From Brachypodium distachyon (lineage: Eukaryota > Streptophyta > Magnoliopsida > Poales > Poaceae), in contig NC_016133.3 of NCBI RefSeq assembly GCF_000005505.3, positions 41,691,237 through 41,755,236 on the forward strand: DNA of 64,000 nucleotides, given 5' to 3'. The position numbers and the translations under genes were made by a program. Below are positions 35,713 through 48,306 of the stretch, in pieces. The notes under the pieces are model-generated. The model was not told the origin of the DNA and ran no database searches. It saw only the letters and a program-made list of their open reading frames with translations. Position 1 is the first letter of the stretch. Every line of letters begins with the position of its first letter.

Positions 35713-36537
35713 TCACCACAGGAGCATCATCATCACACCACCGGCAGCAGCAACCGCCAAGTAACCACCACCGGCGCCTTGCGACGCGGCGCTCTTCTCC
35801 CCGGCCTTGGCCTTAGCACTGGCCGCCTTCCCGGACGCCGGGCTCAGAGCAGCATCGTCATCGGCCTTGGCATCCACGGGCGCCGGCGCCGGGGCCGGCG
35901 CCAGCGGCGGGTCGCTCTTGAAGATCTGCATGGGCAGGAGCACCTTGTCGACCTCGTAAACCGCCACGGGGCGGGTCGAGTAGACGCTGCTGCTGATCTT
36001 GGGGTTGGACCACATGGACTTGACACGGATGCTGCCCATGTTGTCGGTGAGGTTGAGCGTGTACTGGGAGCCGGCGAACGTGGGCACCGGGTTGAGGCTG
36101 CTCAGCTTGTTGAACTCCGCCAGGGAATAGTACTTGGGCAGCGCGTGGTACAGCACCAGGGACTTGAGCTCTTCGCCCGTGAGGTTGGCGAACGTCGTGG
36201 CACGGAGAGACGAGAAGGCCGAGTCTTTGGGGACGAAGATGGTGATCCCTTCGGCGCTCTCCTTGGTGTCGTTCGCCTTGCTCTGGAAGGTCTTGAGGAC
36301 GTCCGTCTTCTCCAGGTAGTCGAGGAAGGTGTGGAATGGCCCGGCCACGCTCAGGAGGTCCGCGAGGTTCACGATGTGTGGGGATGGCGCTGGCGCTGGG
36401 GATGGCGGGAGGATGTCGGCTGGTGGTGCTGGCGGGCTCTTGTCCTTCGCCTTCTGGGCGAGTGCTGGAGTGGAGGAGAGGATGATCATGGCGGCGGCTA
36501 CCATGGCCGCCGTGAAGAGGCCTGCTCTGAACTCCAT
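35713..36537 (-). CDS. Fasciclin-like arabinogalactan protein, FLA7-like
   Basis: 274-residue secreted, GPI-anchored cell-surface glycoprotein with one FAS1 domain, thought to act in cell adhesion and wall structure. Order: signal peptide (residues 1 to about 27, MEFRAGLF... ending ALAQ), short proline/alanine AGP stretch (PPAPPADILPPSPAPAPSP), FAS1 domain about 55-190 with NLADLLSVAGPFHTFLDY, ITIFVPKDSAF (H1-like), LVLYHALPKYYSL, and VAVYEVDKVLLP (H2-like). A second AGP stretch follows (LAPAPAPAPV), then a hydrophobic C-terminal tail suited to GPI-anchor addition. N-glycosylation sites are visible (NDT, NLT). Domain order and key motifs match the FLA6/7/9/13-type single-FAS1 group, closest to FLA7 as I recall it. 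The ATG at 36537 was chosen because the signal peptide starts there; the frame is open further upstream. The coding part has no intron. Confidence 0.93.
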   Translation of the reverse strand: MEFRAGLFTAAMVAAAMIILSSTPALAQKAKDKSPPAPPADILPPSPAPAPSPHIVNLADLLSVAGPFHTFLDYLEKTDVLKTFQSKANDTKESAEGITIFVPKDSAFSSLRATTFANLTGEELKSLVLYHALPKYYSLAEFNKLSSLNPVPTFAGSQYTLNLTDNMGSIRVKSMWSNPKISSSVYSTRPVAVYEVDKVLLPMQIFKSDPPLAPAPAPAPVDAKADDDAALSPASGKAASAKAKAGEKSAASQGAGGGYLAVAAAGGVMMMLLW

Positions 36538-37580
36538 CCTGATGCTGCTTCTCTGACTGACACCGCCTTCTCTTCTTCCCCTGAGATCACGCAAAAACAG
36601 AGAAGCGTTAAGCACTGTTGTTTTCTTCCTTTTTCGCGCATTTCGGATGAGTCTGAATTACAGAATTACTGGCAGTACGATGTACAGTCTGCAAAATATA
36701 CATCGACTAGATTTACTGAATTTACTGGTTTCAGTTCCTGGTCTGAATGCAAGAACAGTACTGTAACTTGCTGCTCAACTGATTTCTGCAATTTCGGATA
36801 TACTGATGGAGTTGGGCAATTGGCACTCAGTAACATTTCAAGAAACTTTCTTGCTTCTCGATCTGAAAGGCTTAGATGTCTAGAACTTGAAAGTACTAGT
36901 ATGAAGATTTCAGTTTTGAGTACAAGTGACCAGAATTTTGGAACTAATTACTGCTCCTTTCCCTATCACCAAGAAAGACAAAGATAGACGGCGAAAGGAA
37001 AACCAGTTCAGACCGGATCTAGCAGAATTGACCGACATTATAGAACTGTAAAGTTTCTACCTACCAAATCATCAAACACATGACATGAACTATACACGAA
37101 CTAAATGACAGTAGTACTCCTAGTCTCCTACATTCTCCAGATCTCTGCACCATGGAAGAACCCAAAGCTTAAGCAAATGCCGAGAACCCAAGAAAAACAC
37201 CCATATTTGCTTCAGCTCAAGAGCTGGGACCAAAATCACACACAACATTTGCTTCAGCTCAAAGGAAAAGAAAAGACACAGAAGTACATGAAGAAAGATC
37301 TGCTCTTCCTTGGGCCAAGAACCGCGAGAACAGATCCAAATGCAGCGCTGTAATTGAGCTAACGGGAGAACCGCCTCTAATTGCAACTCAACACATGGAG
37401 ACCCCAAAAAGGGTAAGGAAATTCGAGCATTTCCGCCATGGCGCTGCTGGATTGGATTGAGATGTGAAAGAAAGGTCGAGGAGAACTGACCTGAGCAGCG
37501 CAGAGCAGGGAGGGTAGTGAAGGCAGCAGGAACAGGATGAGGTAGGAGGTGTGTGGGGATGAGTTATGTGGGAGTCTCTG
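36538..37580 (-). other. 5' UTR with leader intron of the FLA7-like gene
   Basis: On the minus strand a first untranslated exon ends CTGCGCTGCTCAG before GTCAGTTCTCC (donor at 37490-37489). An acceptor GCGTGATCTCAG at 36582-36581 begins a 43-bp second leader exon (36580-36538) that runs to the ATG. The ~0.9-kb leader intron may enhance expression, as is common for such introns. Confidence 0.55.
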
Positions 37581-37594
37581 TGTGTGTGTTGTTG

Positions 37595-37601
37595 TATAAA
37601 A
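37595..37601. promoter_or_regulatory. TATAAAA motif upstream of the FLA7-like gene
   Basis: TATAAAA reads canonically on the + strand and as TTTTATA on the minus strand, about 30 bp upstream of the probable FLA transcription start (CACACACAGAGACTCC). TATA boxes can work in either orientation, but the reversed orientation lowers confidence. Confidence 0.35.
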
Positions 37602-39338
37602 GGTGGTGTATGGGGAAGAGGGAGTAAAAGACAATGACATCATGGGTGGCAGCTGTTGATGAGATAAATAAGAGAGAGAAGTGGCCAAAGATGCACGGCG
37701 CAATAAAGCTTAGCCAGCCAGACCTCTGTTGTTTTCTGAAACAGAAACTTACGTTTTTCTTTTGATTAGTAGGAAAATTAGCATCCGATTTCTCGTGGCT
37801 ACAGCTAGTTATGCAATGCTGCAAGCAAGGTTGTTTCTGGCTTTTCTCATCAAGTTTGTTTGCACTGATATTTGTTAGGAATAATAATTCTTAAGTTGTT
37901 ATACTTACTATATGGGTTCATGTACTTTATACAGTGTAATCTTTCACTAAATTATTTCCCTTTTTCTTTCAAAAGCACAAGGAGCAACTCTTTTGTATGA
38001 TTGTCTTCATGTTCGCTTGGGCATAAATCATAAAAGCAAATGGGTTAAAATGTAGTGATCCGCCAACAAATAAAAAGGCGAGCTTCAGTTGCAAAGATGA
38101 GCAATGCAACTAACCGCACACGAGTTGATGTGGTGTACTGTGTACCGACAGTGCGTTTAGGACTTTGGGGGTGTTTCAACGATGGTAAAAAGAAATCTAC
38201 GTGCTCACATAATTAGTTTAGACTTGACTAAGCACTGAACTCACTAAGAAACATTTATGAGCTTCAAATTTTTCTCTTCTGTAGTACAGAAAAGGATTTC
38301 CCCAAGTTTCAGAAGAGTTTGCAAAAAAAAAAAAAAGTTTCAGAAGAAGGAAAAAAAAAAGTCACCCGCTTTGACAGTTTCACCCTCCCAGAGGCACTAT
38401 CTGAACACTTTTCTATTGCTGGGAGAATCCGAATATCTCCATGACACAACGTAACAAACACATGCCACCTGCCAATCCTGGAGAGCTTACACGGCACCAT
38501 ATTTTATTTTTTGAAAAGAAAAACTGAGACGAGAAGCAGAAGCTTGTTGTGCCGGCGTTTTCTAAGCCTTCGGTCCAGAGAATTTTCGTCAGATGTGACG
38601 AAGCTCTTGATTAGAAGCTTCAGTTGGCCGAAGACAGCACATGCTTACAGTCGGCACATACACTGGTGTTAGTACTGTAACAACTTCTTTTCTCTCGATA
38701 AAAAATACTGTAACCGCTTTTGCAGTAACATATACTCCAAATCTCTGCGAAAGAAAAAGGATATATACACATGCAAGATTCACATGTGCTCCTCCAAGTC
38801 CTGTTCCTTTTTCTTACTCTTTTCGCGGCTCACATGGTACTGCAGCATGCTGGTTGGTCTGAACATAGAACACCCCGGTCGGTCGAGCTGCCGTGTTACG
38901 TGCAATAATTTGCAGAGGAAGCACGAGGTAAGTCCGCTAATTTTTTTAATGAACGTGTAGATGTGGCGTGGTTACGCGAGCTCGCAGCGGGGGAGGACTG
39001 GTGATATGACGCGCGGAGTGTCGGCGGGGCCGCCGTTTTGGCTGGGCTGGGGCAGCTTCCGTGGAAGAAAGTTGCAGAATGGAAGTTCTAGCTTTTCTGG
39101 CAGTAGGTGAGAGGGCTTGGTCATGAGAGGGGGAGTAATCACGGAGTTCTCGAGCTGTCATCCCGTGCACTTGAAACGTATGAAAGGTCTGCTGGGAATG
39201 TGTTCATAATTTCATATTCATTGTATAGAAAAATTAGCATTAGATTCGTTGTTATAAGGGTACTCTGTAGTACAGTAGTAGGAGTATAGTACATCTTAGT
39301 TTGATGATGTAAATTGATTACCGAAGACACGTACAATA
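37602..39338. other. Intergenic sequence
   Basis: Upstream region of the FLA7-like gene, then AT-rich DNA, including a poly-A tract near 38322. No supported gene. Confidence 0.4.
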
Positions 39339-39597
39339 TCTCTGCTCCTAAATATTAGAAGTCGTAATTTTGTCCCAGGTCAAATTTTACTTTTTAAAGT
39401 TTGATCAAGTTTATATAAAAACTTATCAACATATATAACTTAATTTAGTTTTATTAATTCTGCCATAATATATATTGTCATAGAGTAGTCATTTGATGAT
39501 GTTGTGGATCTTAGTAGTTTTTTCTATAAACTTAGTCAACTTAGAAATGTTTAAATTAGAACAAATATATGGCTTTCATATTTAGAAACAAAGGAAG
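39339..39597. mobile_element. Stowaway-like MITE, about 259 bp
   Basis: Left end TCTCTGCTCCTAAATATTAG and right end CATATTTAGAAACAAAGGAAG (inverted, diverged), with TA on each side. The interior motif TTTGATCAAGTTTATATAAA is typical of a longer grass MITE family. Confidence 0.7.
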
Positions 39598-40621
39598 TAG
39601 TACTGTCCAACTGCGAAGCGGTTCATGAAACGCAGGATTTTCCTCACACAAACATCACCATATCATATTACATGATCACTCATCATTTTAGTTTCCTTCC
39701 TCTCGAAGAATACGGAGGCTTGGAGAGCAGAGACCTTTTTGGGCACAGTATCCGTGGCTTTACCTCCCTGATCGACCTGGAAAAAGAACGCTTGCTCTTC
39801 CCTATGCATTGCTTGCTTTCAGTCGGTGCCACGAGAAGATCAGCTCCCCTGTCGAATTCATACTCCTGCTGCACTACTAGTCTCCAGACGCGGCCATCTT
39901 TCATACGCAAAAAGTGTACGTACGTATGTCAATTCCAGAAGCTCGTGTTGGTTGTGTTGTCAGTACTGCATTCTGCTGTATAGCTTTCAAGATTAGAATA
40001 CGTTTTCTGTTCTGGTGCCTGATCCCATTGTATGATCACCTTGATTATGCGCCACGAGACGTCCCTAATGATGGTTCGTTAACGGCCAATGACTCGACAA
40101 CAACCAAATCACGCGCAGAAATGAGACGTCGATCCGGCAGTGGAACAATTGACAGTAAGGAAGTTCCTGCACGGGGACGTGATACCGACACGATGCCCGC
40201 CGCTCCATGAAGAAGTAGCAGAAGGAGATTCCGGCTATAGCATAAGTACAGATTTCTCTCTGCCATGTGACCTTGTCAATTGCCACGACACGCCGTTGTT
40301 CGATTCGCTGAGAGCGGAGATTCGGGACGCCACGGCGACGCGCAGTGAGCACCGACATGTATTCTATTTCTGCCGCTAGTTTCAGTGTATGCAATAGTCC
40401 AGGTGGATTTGCCTGTTAACCTCAGTTTGTAGTACTGTAGTATTCCTTTTATAAACTTACTGACAATTTGTCGTGAACGAAATCTACGGCCTGGCTACTT
40501 TTTTCCGGAAAAAAAACACTGACAGTAGTTTTTCTTCGTGATTCGTACTAGACTCTCTCTTCTTTTCTTTTCTTTTTTGAAAGAAGGACGTCCACAACCG
40601 AAGCAAAACCTCAAGCCAATA
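39598..40621. other. Intergenic sequence
   Basis: No supported gene; overlapping short frames on both strands around 40045-40390 lack any motif. Confidence 0.4.
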
Positions 40622-41301
40622 GAATTGTCAGAAATGACCTCCTCCCAAACGAAATGACAAAAGTGGCCTAGCGGAACGTCCCGAAGGCGCGACGTCGCGC
40701 TTCTTGCCAATAACATTGGTGGAAGGTACTTAACTCCAATTGCATTGGAGGAAGGGCTTTAAATCCAATTGCATTGGAAGAAGCCCTATGCATGGACACT
40801 TTAGGACATCGGGCGGGCCCGGTTGATTTTCTTTTTCGTTTTCTTCTTATGTTTACTGGTTCTGATATTTGTAAAATTTATTTGAAGATCCAAACAACTC
40901 CAATCTTTATGAAATTTTGATGATAAGTTTAAAAACGTTATTATCCACTTACAGCAAAAGTTTCAATTATTTTGGAGCAAATTTGAATCTGTGATTTATT
41001 TGAATTCAAAACTTGTTTAATTCAAAGTTGCTCCAAAATAATCAAAAAATTTATTGTACGTGGGTAACACCATTTGAAACTTACCTTCAAAATTCTGTGT
41101 AGATCGGAGTTCGTTTGAATCTTCAAATAAAAATTTACAAATATCAAAAGAAGTAGGTGTAAGAAAAAAAAAGGTAGAACAATTGGATTTAAGTACCTTC
41201 CTCCAATACCATTGGCAAGAAGTGCGACGTAGCGCTTTCCGGGCGTTCCGGCAGGCCACTTTTTTCATTTCGTTCGGAAGTGGACCATTCCTGGCATTTT
41301 C
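40622..41301. mobile_element. Large foldback element, about 680 bp
   Basis: The left half is inverted along nearly its whole length in the right half. Outer blocks AAACGAAATGACAAAAGTGG, GCTTCTTGCCAATA and GAAGGTACTTAA recur inverted at 41165-41280. Inner blocks TTTGTAAAATTTATTTGAAG and AATTATTTTGGAGCAA recur inverted at 41028-41145. The centre is near 41000. There is no coding content. Long arms meeting at a short loop resemble MULE-type or foldback non-autonomous transposons. A target duplication was not identified. Confidence 0.8.
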
Positions 41302-41959
41302 GTTGGCAGGAGGGCCAATGGTGCAAAATTTCTCCACAACCTATATGCATCGGTTGATGCACATAGCTAAGATAGATTCCGCTGATGCGAGCGTTTGTTC
41401 CAAGAACCGAGAATTCATAAGATTTGGCGTTTGTTTGCTATGTCAAATAATGTCATGGTTGGTTTTCGCACACATCTCTGGGATCTCTTACAGTGTTACT
41501 TATAAGTTGACTGGTTTTATATTTCTTAAATCGAACACTCTAAAAGTACTGGAACTTCAAATTTGTATTTTATAATGCGCAAGAAGCAACAATGTTTCGT
41601 ACGGCCGTACCGAAAACAGCTTTATTGTTGATGAACATGGTGCGTCAAACGCAGTAAACGAACATCTAGCTAAAAAAGAGATCTACGCAGAGGTTGTTAT
41701 ATACTCCGAGCGAGTTCGTTCGATTTCTGTAATTAATTAAAGCTTGAGTCCACGGAATCATACTCCTTTAGCACATAGCTGTGTGTGAAAATTTTAACTT
41801 TACATACAGAGAGTATAACCAGTAGTTTTACTGCACCAAGCTCTGCTCTGCCGTTGCCAAGCAAGCAGCCGACAGACGGAAGCAGGGCACCATGCGTTTC
41901 TTCTTCTTCTTCTTTCTCGTCGTAATCCCGATGAATTTCGTCGAATTTGCTGGATCAGA
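41302..41959. other. 3' flank of the aminotransferase gene and intergenic DNA
   Basis: Non-coding; it should contain the 3' UTR of the minus-strand gene ending at 41960. Confidence 0.4.
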
Positions 41960-43469
41960 TCAGATCCTGGACGGGATGAGGGGCGTGGCATTGGAAAGGT
42001 ACGCGGCGGCAGCTGCCACGCCGCTCCCCAGCTTCACCGGGTACCCGACGTCCTTGAGCACCATCTCCACCCCGCTCAGGCATCCCAGCAGTTGCAGCTG
42101 CAGCCCAAAACGCAAAAAATCAAAGTTAATCACACATTTGATGATCGCTACTGCACATCGCAGTACTGCAACTGATATTAGCAGCAGCTGTGAGTGAGTC
42201 TGTGACAAAGTGATGAAGATTTTGTGTATACCTCGTTGAGGTTGCCGAGGTGGCCGATCCTGAAGACCTTCCCCGCGACCTTGTTGAGGCCGAGTCCCAG
42301 GCTGAGGTTGTACCGCTTCCAGGCGTGCTTGACGATCTCGGCGCTGTCGATGTAGGGCGGCACCACGACGGCGGTCACCGTGTCGCTGAAGTTCTCCTCC
42401 TTCTGCGTGCAGTTCTTGAGCCCCCACGCCTCCACAGCCATCCTACAATCCAAGACACGCATCATTCAATAATTCTTCAAAGATAAGATCTTTGTCAGTG
42501 AAATTTCCGCAGGGAATACACGTACCTTGTGGCGGTGCCGAGGCGGGTGTGCCTCTTGATGACGTTGTCGAGGCCTTCCTCGAAGATGAGGTCGAGCCCG
42601 GCGCGGAGGCCGTAGAGGAGCTGGATTGAAGGCGTGTAAGGCCAGTATGTGCCCATCTTGTAGAACTTGAGGTAGTCCTTCCAGTCGAAGAAGACCCTGA
42701 CGGACTTGGCCGTCTTGCTTGCCTCGAGCGCCCTCGGGCTGGCGCACACGATCCCCAGCCCCGTCGGCAGCGACAGCGCCTTCTGCGACCCCGTCAGCGC
42801 CACGTCCACCCCCCACTCGTCCATGCGGAAGTCCAGCGCGCAGATCGACGACACCCCGTCCACCAGCAGCAGCGCCGGGTGCCTGTACGCATCTGCCCCC
42901 CCAATCCCGTCCACATACATCAAACAAGATTCATCCAAAGAAGATCGATTGATTGGGGATTAGTGGGGAATTGACGGACCGAGGAGCTTGCGGACGGCGT
43001 GGAGGTCGTTGGTGACGCCGGTGGCGGTCTCGTTGTGGACGATGCAGACGGCCTTAATGGTGTGCGCCGCGTCCTGGCTGAGCTTGGTCTCTAGGGCGCC
43101 GAGGTCGGCGCCATGGCCCCAGTCGCTCTCGACGACGTCGACCTGGAAGTTGAGGCGCTGCTGCTGGTCGATCCAGAGGAGGCTGAACTGGCCGAGGGAG
43201 AAGGAGACGATGCGGTCGCCGGGGGAGAGAGTGTTGGTGAGCGCGCTCTCCCAGGCGCCGGTGCCCGTGGTGGGGAACAGGAAAGGGGTGCCCGTGGTCG
43301 TCTTGAAGATCTTCTTCACGTCCTCCAGGAGCGTCTTGGTCAGCGCCGGCACCGCCGGGGAGCGGTAGTCCTCGTTCTGCCGGCTCATGGCCCGGATCAC
43401 CGGGTCCGGGATGTTCACGGGCCCCGGCACGAACAGGTGGTTCCGGCCCGGCCCATACACGTAGTCCAT
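41960..43469 (-). CDS. AGT1: Serine--glyoxylate aminotransferase, peroxisomal
   Basis: Class V PLP-dependent enzyme of photorespiration: L-serine + glyoxylate gives hydroxypyruvate + glycine in leaf peroxisomes. Coding exons 43469-42980, 42892-42526, 42442-42232 and 42097-41960 join in frame to 401 residues, the length of Arabidopsis AGT1. Visible: conserved start MDYVYGPGRNHLFVPGPVN, substrate region TTGTGAWESALTNTLSPGD, HNETATGV, LLVDGVSSICALDFRMDEWG (Asp175 near the cofactor), and the Schiff-base lysine Lys201 in TGSQKALSLP. Next come YTPSIQLLYGLRAG and RIGHLGNLNE. The protein ends Ser-Arg-Ile, the peroxisomal targeting signal type 1 used by plant AGT1. All introns are GT-AG. The ATG was chosen by alignment with the known N-terminus. 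No defect is seen; the gene should be functional and light-regulated like other photorespiratory genes (the latter is inference). Confidence 0.97.
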
Positions 43470-44353
43470 CTTGCTGCGAGAGAGGTGAGGAGGGTACAAA
43501 AGAGACAACGGGCCTGGTTGGTTAAATTTACAAGATCGTGGATGGATTCAGCTAGCCCGTGCCGTCTAACAATAAGCCCATATTTCTTGTTTAAGTAAGG
43601 GCCCATTATCATCAAATAGTTCCTCTAGAAAAGGATTTTCTTTTCTTTTCGGGCTAAATATATTGTGTTCTTTCTCGTAAAAATGTTTTTCGCAGAGTTC
43701 TTTCAAATAAAAAATCTTGCTGGTGTTTTACACGCAAAAACATATCAATAAGACGTCATCTACTGTTAATTCATTATAAAAAATATTTCTATGTGTATAT
43801 ACAAAAGTAGTACTACTCCGTATTACAATTACGTTTCCTTATTAGTCTAGGCTAAGCATCGCAGCACTCTTGCTTTCAAAATAAGAAGACCTAGTGCTAA
43901 TAGAACTAACCTAATAAAATACTCGATGAAGTTTTTAGTACTCTGACCAATCCTAGAACCGCAAATTAAGCTAACCAACGAGCCCATGATATCGCACAAG
44001 CACAACACCAGTCACCACATACTTATCCTAACCCATACTTATCCTGACGAAGATATTCAGTCAAATCATAAGCCACTCGCTCCACACTTGGCTTAATGAT
44101 AGAAAACTACTGGAGATCGACCACCAGTAAAATTCTTTGCAAATTCCAGCAACTCTAACAACAACATATCGGTCGATCCTACGGCACTAACTGCTAGCTA
44201 GAATTGGCGATTACGATGCAGAAACTGTGAAGAAACAGAGATGCTCGTTTTACCTGTTCTCGTCAGCAAGCCGGAGGAGCTGCTGGGGTAGGGGACTTGG
44301 GGGGGAAGGGGAATACGTACGTGCGAAGGAGAGGAGGATAGGGTGGATGAAGG
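43470..44353 (-). other. 5' UTR and leader intron of the aminotransferase gene
   Basis: On the minus strand a leader exon ends GCTGACGAGAACAG before GTAAAACGAG (donor about 44255-44254). An acceptor CCTCTCTCGCAG lies four bases before the ATG. The leader intron is therefore about 780 bp. Confidence 0.6.
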
Positions 44354-44361
44354 CTATATAG
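44354..44361 (-). promoter_or_regulatory. TATA box of the aminotransferase gene
   Basis: CTATATAG on the minus strand, about 30 bp upstream of the likely start of the leader exon. Confidence 0.6.
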
Positions 44362-47300
44362 GAGCCATGGTGGCCAACGGGCATGGGGCCCACGCCCGTC
44401 CTACGTGGCAGATAAGGCGACCTGGCCATGAGGCCCTCAGGGCTCGACCATGGTGTGGTACTCCTCTCTCCGTGGCGAGGCTTGGCGTCTTTGTTGATCT
44501 GCCTACTGAAGATGACATCTATTTTTTCTTTTCCTTTTTGAAGCGGACTACTGCGCGCAAAACATAACATTTCAAGATGACATCTATGGCTTATGAGAAA
44601 TGAGATGACTCCTCAAAATCGGTCGACTCATGCGCAGCATGATAAAACACTGTACTTCCTGGAAGAAACCATATTTTGGTATTTCTGCATCGATGCAAAG
44701 AAAACTGCATGGGAATTTCCTCATGTGAATTCCTACGGGGAATGAACTGTTTTCATGTAAAATTGCTGCATTTTGAGGCAGCAGCACTCGAGAAGGCAGT
44801 CCACTAAACCAGATCTCATCAAGGAAATATCTTCTGGTGCAGCAGACGCAAAGCTCTTGGATAAAATCACAGGCTAACCCAAGTCCAACCGGAGCCAATC
44901 TGCAAGCCACGGGCACAGATGCGTCCACGTCGGCCTTGCGGCAGAGTGTTATCGCTTTGGCCATACTTTTGCGGTGTCCCTGGAACCCCAACACAAATTT
45001 CGTTTGTAAGTTTTTTAAGGACTACTAGAGACAAAAGGAAAATTGATGTAGTAGGAAAAGAAACGAGAAGAGAAAACGGAGGGGAAGGTCATAGCTAGGG
45101 CAGGTGAAGTAGCTAGTGAATGTGTCGAAGGCGCTTGAAGTCGAAGCACGAGATTGGAAGTATTCGTGCTGCCCCGCTTGACCGTTTTGTCTGCTCTGCC
45201 GCTGGCAAACACAAACATAAACGCTTGAGAGCGAATTGTACTAGCAGAGTGCTAGAACTTCATATCTCGGTGAGAAATGAGAAGCTAAATATATTTGTGC
45301 GGGTTCGTGAGCCTTTGGAATTCTTTTCTTTTTAGATTTTTGCGTCCACACTTCCAGTTAGTAAATAAAAGGTCAGATTTTTTTCTTTAAACACCCATCA
45401 GCAGGAATCGTAGATTGACAAGACAAATGGGCGAAAAGTAAATTTGAAACTAATTCCCCACTACAGGCCATATTCATCTGCATTTTCCTTTTTGTCCTTT
45501 ACCGAGTTTCTCAAAACAGTGATTATTAGTTATGGCATTTCATGTGCACCAACAAAAACAATTAGAAAAATGGCCATGTGTTTTCATTCTAGACAGAATG
45601 CAAAGCGAATTTTATTTTCTTTGACTCGTCAAGAGAAAAGTTAACCAGGACCAGACAAAGCGATTTGCGCTTGGCAGCGAAGGCCCAAACACAAACAGCG
45701 TCACGGCGATCGTATCCGTTGGGCCTGGGCCGAGGCACTCAACCAAAACATTCTGGCCTTGTGATAGGTGGTCTGAGAAAACCCAGCGCGTAGCCCAAGT
45801 GCCCAACCCATGTCCAAAGAATCCTCAAGAAAGGCAGATCAAACCAGCCCACCTCTGCAACGGATAGATAGACACGACACGACAAGACACGATGTGAGTT
45901 TGGTTCGGAGCAAACACTGGAAAAGCGAACCTTCTTTCGCAGGCTCCCACAGCCTCCACATTTGGCAACCTAGAAAAGCCGACGATGCCCGCCCAACCCT
46001 GCAAGGCTGCAATCCATCCGCGGAGGCCACAGGCGATCCTTTAGCTCGACTCGAACGAGTAGTTCGAAAAATGGCTGTGCGCCAGAAAAAATTGTTCGTA
46101 AAAATGGTTGGGAAAAAGAAAAGATTGCAGCAATATTACAGCTACAGTAGTTGTGGTGCTATAGTAGGCAGATACACGTCGTGGGTGTTGGCCGGTTGTG
46201 CCAAATGATTGCATTGTCGTCTCGGACTCTCCGATGTTTTGGAATCGTGGAGCCCGTCCGCCCAGAATCGCTTGCCTCGGAAATGGGAAAAGAGAGGGGA
46301 AAAAGGGTGTGAGAAAAGCGTAAAGAAGGGGGGCAGAGCGCAGGCAGGCGAGACCGTAGACCAACAACTGGACTGACCAAAGACTCGGCCCTGCTGCCAT
46401 GGCAGCGTGCGAGCTGCTGGCCGTAACCGGTTTCTACAGCGCTTAAAGTATTTACTTCTTCTTTTCACCATTTACACAAGCAACAGCAGCAGTGCCAGTA
46501 TATATTTTTGTAGTACTACATGGAACCAGAACAAATGTAGCTACTCCTACGTACTACCACCGGACAACGCAGCCAAGCCAGTCTTGCCAACTCGACGGCA
46601 ATGGAGAGCAGCGGCGGCGTGTTCGTGTTCGGGTCGAGATCGCATCGGATGCCAGCCGCTCCTCCGATGGCTCACGCAGGCGCAGGCAGAGCATGATGCG
46701 ATGCGGCATTGATGACGAAACGCAGGCCGGTTGGGTCAGAGACTCAGAGTTCGCAGCGCGCCACAGGCAGTAGAAACGGGTAAAACGCGGCAGAAACCCA
46801 GCAGGCAGGCCAAAAAGCGATGCGGGGCCCCGTCCTGTTCTGTTCTGTTCCCCCCTCCGCTGCGCGTGCCCTGCACGTGTAGCCGGGCTCGGCCGGTGTC
46901 CTGCCGTTCTGCCGAGAAGCAAGTGGCAGAGCAGGTGGGATGAGTCGCTGACGGTTTGGGCCACTGTGGGTGGAGTGGGGCCAGGGCAACCACCCGGCTG
47001 GGGTGCTGGTTGGTGTGGCCCACCGGATTGCAGAGGATATCCGGATTTTGTAGAGAGGACCAGGGGCGGTGCGGTGGCTTGGTAGTACGGGTTTGTATTT
47101 TATCAGGGGCTTCGGTGCAATTATGCTTGACCGGGGTGTGGGACCGCGTAGCAGTGTCTCGTGCGGCGGCATAGAAAGCTTTTGTTCTTCAGCTTGGACC
47201 TTGGCCTGATGCTTTCGAAAAATTCATCATTTTTAAATGTCGACTTAAGATAGGATTGTGGCATGGAGGAGTTTGTTTTTGGATGATCATGTACTTCCAA

Positions 47301-48306
47301 TCTTAAACTATAAAGAAATAAATCGATAAATTGATTTTGGACGACAAAACAAGAATGCTGACAATTTGCAAACCATTGGATGAATTTAATGGTTTGAATC
47401 GATAAATGTAATGACAATTTAAAACGAGTCAAAGAACCTTGCGCTGTATCAGAAGACTTTTGTCCTACTAGACAACTCCTCGATATAAATGGTGGGAATA
47501 TAATTTTGGACTTTTAATGACTCAACACCAGTCCCCTCCCCCTCCCGCCCCACTCTTGCCATGCCCCCTCCGAGCGACATGGCAATTACAAAGAATTGGC
47601 AGATACTGCCGCCACTCTAGTCCCTTTTTTCTATCGTTCGCAATTTATGACGTTACTAGTGCTGCCGTTCACACTCATCGGTTCTTGGACTACTTGTTGC
47701 TCCTTATGTAGCCGACAACATGCTGTCTGTTAATCATTAATTTCCACCAAGTGCTGCATCTAATTATTGTATTGGCGCCAAACATTCAATTTTTTTTGTC
47801 GTGATGGTCATTTGAATGTTTCCAAATGAAGTTAAGGTTTTTGTGATGTCTTCGAGCATAACACAAATTGTGAACCAACATGATCATCGCGCAAGTTTGT
47901 TTTGATAGAAGAATGTTATTTCTATTTTTCCATGTGTAAGCGGCTAGGATATACTATTTGAAAGATGATCCTCTCGACAATTCATCAGGCATTTTATATT
48001 TAAATCAAATTTTTAATCAGGTCATAGAAACTAAATTCCAGAGGACCACAGGGAGCTGTATTTAATATGGTAGCAGAGGAATGGCCAAACAGGAAAAGCG
48101 CCCATGATCTATCCATCCATCCCCATCGCCTCTTCTGACGCCAACCGAGAAAGAAAGAACCCCACAAAAGCAGTACTGCTACGAGTCTGCTGAGCCTCCC
48201 TGAACCACCACCGCGACCCAAAACAAACCGCGGAACCCGAAGCCGAGCGAGCGATTCCCCATTTTCAAAAAAGGCGAGCTCCGCCGCCGCCGTCGTCACG
48301 AATCCG
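44362..48306. other. Intergenic region and 5' flank of the SWIB gene
   Basis: 44362-45000 is aminotransferase promoter DNA. 45650-47180 is moderately GC-rich and open in many frames on both strands (for example 45810-46208 + and 46744-47172 -) without motif or splice structure. 47200-48100 is AT-rich. 48120-48306 is a C-rich leader, probably the 5' UTR of the SWIB gene. No gene is supported between the two. Confidence 0.4.

Noticed and set aside
35440..36987. 515-codon open frame on the + strand
   Set aside because: It is antisense to the FLA7-like gene and mirrors its GC-rich codons; translation shows no domain.
44584..44994. 136-codon minus-strand frame upstream of AGT1
   Set aside because: No family resemblance and no transcript context; probably chance.
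45810..46208. 132-codon + frame, and minus frames up to 47172
   Set aside because: No recognisable domain, no promoter or splice evidence, open on both strands.
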